From Paraburkholderia sp. FT54 (GTDB lineage Bacteria > Pseudomonadota > Gammaproteobacteria > Burkholderiales > Burkholderiaceae): a stretch of 64,000 bases of DNA. Below are positions 63,346-64,000 of this stretch, one piece after another. The stretch lies in the NCBI RefSeq assembly GCF_031585635.1, contig NZ_CP134196.1:806001-870000 (forward strand), given 5' to 3'. Under the pieces are notes generated by a model that was not told the DNA's origin, ran no database searches, and was given only the letters and a program-made list of their open reading frames with translations. Within the stretch, counting starts at the first letter, position 1; every line of letters starts with the position of its first letter. The translations under genes were made by a program, and so were the position numbers.

Positions 63346-64000
63346 CGTGGTGAACAAAGCCGTCGCGAACCGACACCTTATGCGCTATTTCGAGGCGTTC
63401 GAAATAGGTTTGCGCCACGCCTTCAACGTGCAATGGCGCTGTTTCGGCGGATGTGTTGCCGACGCAGATGCTGGGCCGACCTTGGTCGGTCGCGGCGATA
63501 TTCGACTCTATACGGAACGCCGGTGTAGTTCGTCATGCGAAATAAATACGCGATATATTGAGCCTTGATTTTCAGTTCCTCAAGTTTCCTGAATCGATCT
63601 GCATATCTGATTAAAGACGATGCGACACTAATTCTGCATTTACACACAGAATAGCTGCCTTCTTTCGGGCGAGGCGGTTGGTAACGGGGCAGGCTATTTG
63701 TATTGCTAATATAAAAATTGCGCGAACATCGCTTGCCCCGAAAAATGACCACCAATCAGCTGACAAATAAAACATTTACATTTCTTCGCTCGTCATGAGG
63801 CGGAAATTTTCTGCTCGCTCGTGTTTGGAAAAGATCCGGGCGAATCTCGTTGAAATTTTTCGTAATTATCACCTATCGCCCTTGAATCGGCCACGTTACG
63901 CGGATGAAACGTTTATAATTCGTCTGCCTAAAACTTCTGTAACTAATACCGCAACTGTGCGCGTTCTGTAACAGTTACGTTGAGGCTTGCTGCGGTGCGG
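63346..64000. other. AT-richer region at the right edge
   Basis: Open frames at 63320-63568 (+) and 63423-63755 (-) overlap and show no family or ribosome site, so I do not call genes. From about 63560 the DNA is AT-richer than elsewhere. TATAAT at 63914-63919 could be a -10 site for a gene beyond the window, but no good -35 is at the right distance. Confidence 0.4.

Noticed and set aside
63320..63755. Overlapping open frames at the right edge
   Set aside because: No homology, ribosome site or codon bias; they overlap on opposite strands and partly cover the ABC remnant.

Overview
The window is a 64 kb piece of chromosome from a high-GC beta-proteobacterium, most likely Paraburkholderia/Burkholderia sensu lato. 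The evidence is the codon use, the OmpC-type porin, a DUF4148 protein, an HU protein with a histone-H1-like arm, an H-NS protein with an H1-like tail, and the DUF3348-DUF802-OmpA-DUF2894 block. I saw no rRNA, tRNA, CRISPR array, insertion sequence or prophage. It reads as ordinary chromosome with accessory patches and three decayed gene remnants (nitrilase, LysR, ABC ATPase).

Left third (1-24.6 kb): a MocR regulator; a lipoprotein cyclic-nucleotide phosphodiesterase/nucleotidase overlapping a Sel1-repeat gene; the HU-H1 gene; the proteasome-related cluster (circularly permuted ATP-grasp, alpha-E, transglutaminase, Anbu-type peptidase); a porin; YihY; a YbaK-type deacylase; a chemoreceptor; a SulP transporter; a Ysc84-like lipoprotein; a berberine-bridge-type FAD oxidase; an SDR; and an 801-residue secreted protein built from about 80 GHGDGG-type hexapeptides, followed by stacked RNA hairpins.

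Middle (24.6-46 kb): a PdeM nuclease/DEXH helicase pair without its usual ligase and exonuclease partners, next to a nitrilase remnant; an FKBP isomerase started by TTG; small envelope proteins; the H-NS/H1 fusion; a phospholipase-D-type synthase; and a tightly coupled minus-strand operon of lipoprotein sulfatase, formylglycine-generating enzyme, NlpA/MetQ-like binding protein and YkgJ cysteine-cluster protein. The MctS-MctR two-component pair is divergent from DUF3311-MctP, with a TACGTA palindrome array between them. Convergent to mctP lies a DadA-like D-amino-acid dehydrogenase.

Right third (46-64 kb): a compact four-gene operon (DUF3348, DUF802, MotB/OmpA-like, DUF2894). From sequence I read it as an uncharacterised MotAB/TolQR/ZorAB-like proton-driven machine with a very long cytoplasmic coiled tail; it is my main candidate for an undescribed system. 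After it come a zinc-ribbon protein, TerC, an NhaR-like regulator, a TerB-like protein, an alpha/beta-hydrolase-LuxR fusion followed by an AurF-like diiron protein, a DUF4148 protein, an orphan membrane module of the type normally fused to class III adenylate cyclases, a two-component pair, and divergent DipZ and periplasmic MsrA genes for thiol and methionine-sulfoxide repair. The last 650 bases are AT-richer and hold no convincing gene.
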